Below the pieces are notes generated by a model. That model was not told the DNA's origin. It searched no databases and was given only the letters and a program-made list of their open reading frames with translations. The position numbers and the translations under genes were made by a program. A stretch of DNA of 7,325 nt, taken from the NCBI GenBank assembly GCA_026702635.1, contig JAPPBZ010000241.1, forward strand, positions 1 to 7,325, written 5' to 3'. Source of the DNA: Bacteroidota bacterium. Lineage in GTDB: Bacteria > Bacteroidota > Rhodothermia > Rhodothermales > Bin80. Below, in pieces: positions 6,263-7,325 of the stretch (its first letter is position 1; every line of letters begins with the position of its first letter).

Positions 6263-6973
6263 ATGAGTCCATTTATCGGAGAACTGATTGGAACGACCAT
6301 CCTGCTCCTTCTCGGAAACGCTGTCGTTGCAAACGTAATACTTAAAAAGACCAAAGGCCAGGGCGCCGGTTGGCTCGCGATCAACTTTGGCTGGGGAGTC
6401 GCCGTCTTCATTGCGGTGTTTATTGTCGCCAAGTACAGCGGCGCACATATCAACCCTGCGGTAACTCTTGGACTTGCACTTGCGGGCGAGTTCTCGTGGA
6501 GTTCTGTTCCCCTGTACCTTTCTGCACAGTTTTTGGGAGGTGCCCTGGGGGCATTTCTGGTATGGCTGCATTATCGGGATCACTTTGATGCCACCGAGGA
6601 TGCGGACGTAAAGCGGGCGGTTTTCTGCACGGCTCCAGCAATTCGAAACTATGCCTCAAACCTCTTGAGCGAGATCATCGCCACGTTCGTACTGGTGTTC
6701 GCTGTACTCTACCTTGTGGAGCCGGATGTGGGCCTTGGCGCACTGGATGCCATTCCCGTCGGTATTGTCGTTCTGGCCATCGGGCTGACGTTAGGAGGAA
6801 CCACGGGGTACGCGATCAATCCCGCACGCGATCTCAGCCCACGTATTGTCCACGCGCTGGTCCCAATCAAAAACAAAGAAGGGAGCGATTGGAGCTATGC
6901 ATGGATTCCCGTCGTGGGGCCGATCATCGGGGGCTTGCTGGCAGGAGCTGCCTTTCTTCTGATTGGGAGTTAG
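6263..6973 (+). CDS. glpF: Glycerol uptake facilitator (MIP/aquaporin family)
   Basis: Inner-membrane channel of 236 residues with the six-helix plus two half-helix architecture of the MIP family. The two pore motifs are NPA at 64-66 (SGAHINPAVT) and NPA at 186-188 (GYAINPARD). Asp190 right after Arg189 is the hallmark of glycerol-conducting members as opposed to water-only aquaporins. The selectivity-filter Trp is probably Trp44 (FGWGV). Tyr183 stands where E. coli GlpF has Phe200. The protein is shorter than E. coli GlpF (about 281), mainly in loops and the C-terminal tail. It follows glpK by 14 bases without a Shine-Dalgarno sequence, suggesting co-transcription: GlpF admits glycerol and GlpK traps it as phosphate. 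The order kinase-then-channel is the reverse of E. coli glpFK. It ends 22 bases before the stop of the convergent TPR gene. Family is certain; glycerol preference is very likely from Asp190 and the neighbour. Confidence 0.95.
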   Translation: MSPFIGELIGTTILLLLGNAVVANVILKKTKGQGAGWLAINFGWGVAVFIAVFIVAKYSGAHINPAVTLGLALAGEFSWSSVPLYLSAQFLGGALGAFLVWLHYRDHFDATEDADVKRAVFCTAPAIRNYASNLLSEIIATFVLVFAVLYLVEPDVGLGALDAIPVGIVVLAIGLTLGGTTGYAINPARDLSPRIVHALVPIKNKEGSDWSYAWIPVVGPIIGGLLAGAAFLLIGS

Positions 6974-6995
6974 TTCTGGATCTACCCGACTGCGA

Positions 6996-7325
6996 TTAAT
7001 TGGCTTTCGTACTGCCGCGTGCAGCTTTCGGATCCGCGTTTTTCCAGTTTTTCTCTAACATGGACTTTGCTTCTTGGTATGTCCCCTTATCTCCTTCCAT
7101 CTTTGCTGCCGCAGATAAACCAACAAGGGATAGTGACCGTCCGGGAGCTCTTCCTAGAGAAGCTTTAAACGCTTTCATGGCATCCCCACCATTTTTTGCC
7201 TTGAGGTAGTATTCACCGAGGAGTTCATATGTCGGCTTTGCAGGCATCGGGGGACCATAGTCTAACGGCCTGTCTTCTTCAATTTTTGTTGCGGTCTTGA
7301 GAAGCTTAATCGCCTCACCTAGATT
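6996..7325 (-). CDS. C-terminal part of a tetratricopeptide-repeat (TPR) protein
   Basis: The minus-strand frame is open from the right edge to the stop at 6996-6998, giving the last 109 residues; an internal ATG at 7245-7247 is not the real start because coding continues upstream with no stop. The fragment begins NLGEAIKLLKTATKIEED and then reads PPMPAKPTYELLGEYYLKAKNGGDAMKAFKASLGRAPGRS in its middle. A TPR-like helix pair is followed by SLVGLSAAAKMEGDKG, then a helix ending EKNWKNADP. The block 'GPP-x-PAKP-xx-ELLGE-YLKA-AMKAFKASL-RAPGRSLSLVGLSAAA' resembles the common C-terminus of TPR proteins in which a final repeat precedes a Trp-containing helix. No enzyme motif is visible, so the function of the full protein cannot be given. 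It is convergent to glpF with a 22-base gap and no obvious terminator hairpin. Confidence 0.75.
   Translation of the reverse strand, partial: NLGEAIKLLKTATKIEEDRPLDYGPPMPAKPTYELLGEYYLKAKNGGDAMKAFKASLGRAPGRSLSLVGLSAAAKMEGDKGTYQEAKSMLEKNWKNADPKAARGSTKAN

Noticed and set aside
6974..6995. Possible bidirectional terminator between glpF and the TPR gene
   Set aside because: The 22-base gap shows no stem-loop or T-run.

Overview
The window carries six protein-coding genes in about 7.3 kb, packed tightly with no gap above 100 bases between them. I see no tRNA, rRNA, CRISPR array, insertion sequence or phage gene. Base composition looks even and moderate (a little above half G+C by eye). Most starts (thrS, the RidA-like gene, the protease, glpK, glpF) have no recognisable Shine-Dalgarno sequence. 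That is common in Bacteroidota and relatives such as Rhodothermota and Balneolota, so I favour that broad group, but this is an inference and not a firm assignment.

Layout. Bases 9-788 (minus) are the N-terminal part of a threonyl-tRNA synthetase that lacks the usual TGS domain. Its frame hits a stop 9 bases from the window edge, in the middle of a conserved stretch. Divergent from it, 855-2546 (plus) is the most unusual gene here: one continuous frame joining an AlkD-type DNA alkylation repair domain to a complete PLP-dependent serine/threonine dehydratase domain. Next, 2644-3183 (plus) is a RidA/YjgF-family protein with a predicted signal peptide. It runs head-on into 3178-4668 (minus), a membrane-anchored subtilisin-family (S8) protease; the two stop codons overlap. 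Divergent from the protease, 4761-6248 and 6263-6973 (plus) form a glpK-glpF pair: glycerol kinase and a glycerol facilitator. The window closes with the C-terminal end of a TPR protein (6996-7325, minus), which runs off the right edge.

How they may work together. GlpF lets glycerol in and GlpK phosphorylates it to glycerol-3-phosphate; this is a clear two-gene operon. The dehydratase domain and the RidA-like protein belong to families linked elsewhere: dehydratases release reactive enamine/imine intermediates that cytosolic RidA hydrolyses. Here, however, the RidA-like protein appears to be exported, so the pairing cannot be assumed to work in the usual way. The synthetase (threonine user) and the dehydratase (possible threonine consumer) share a 66-base divergent intergenic region. 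The protease and TPR genes show no obvious functional tie to their neighbours.
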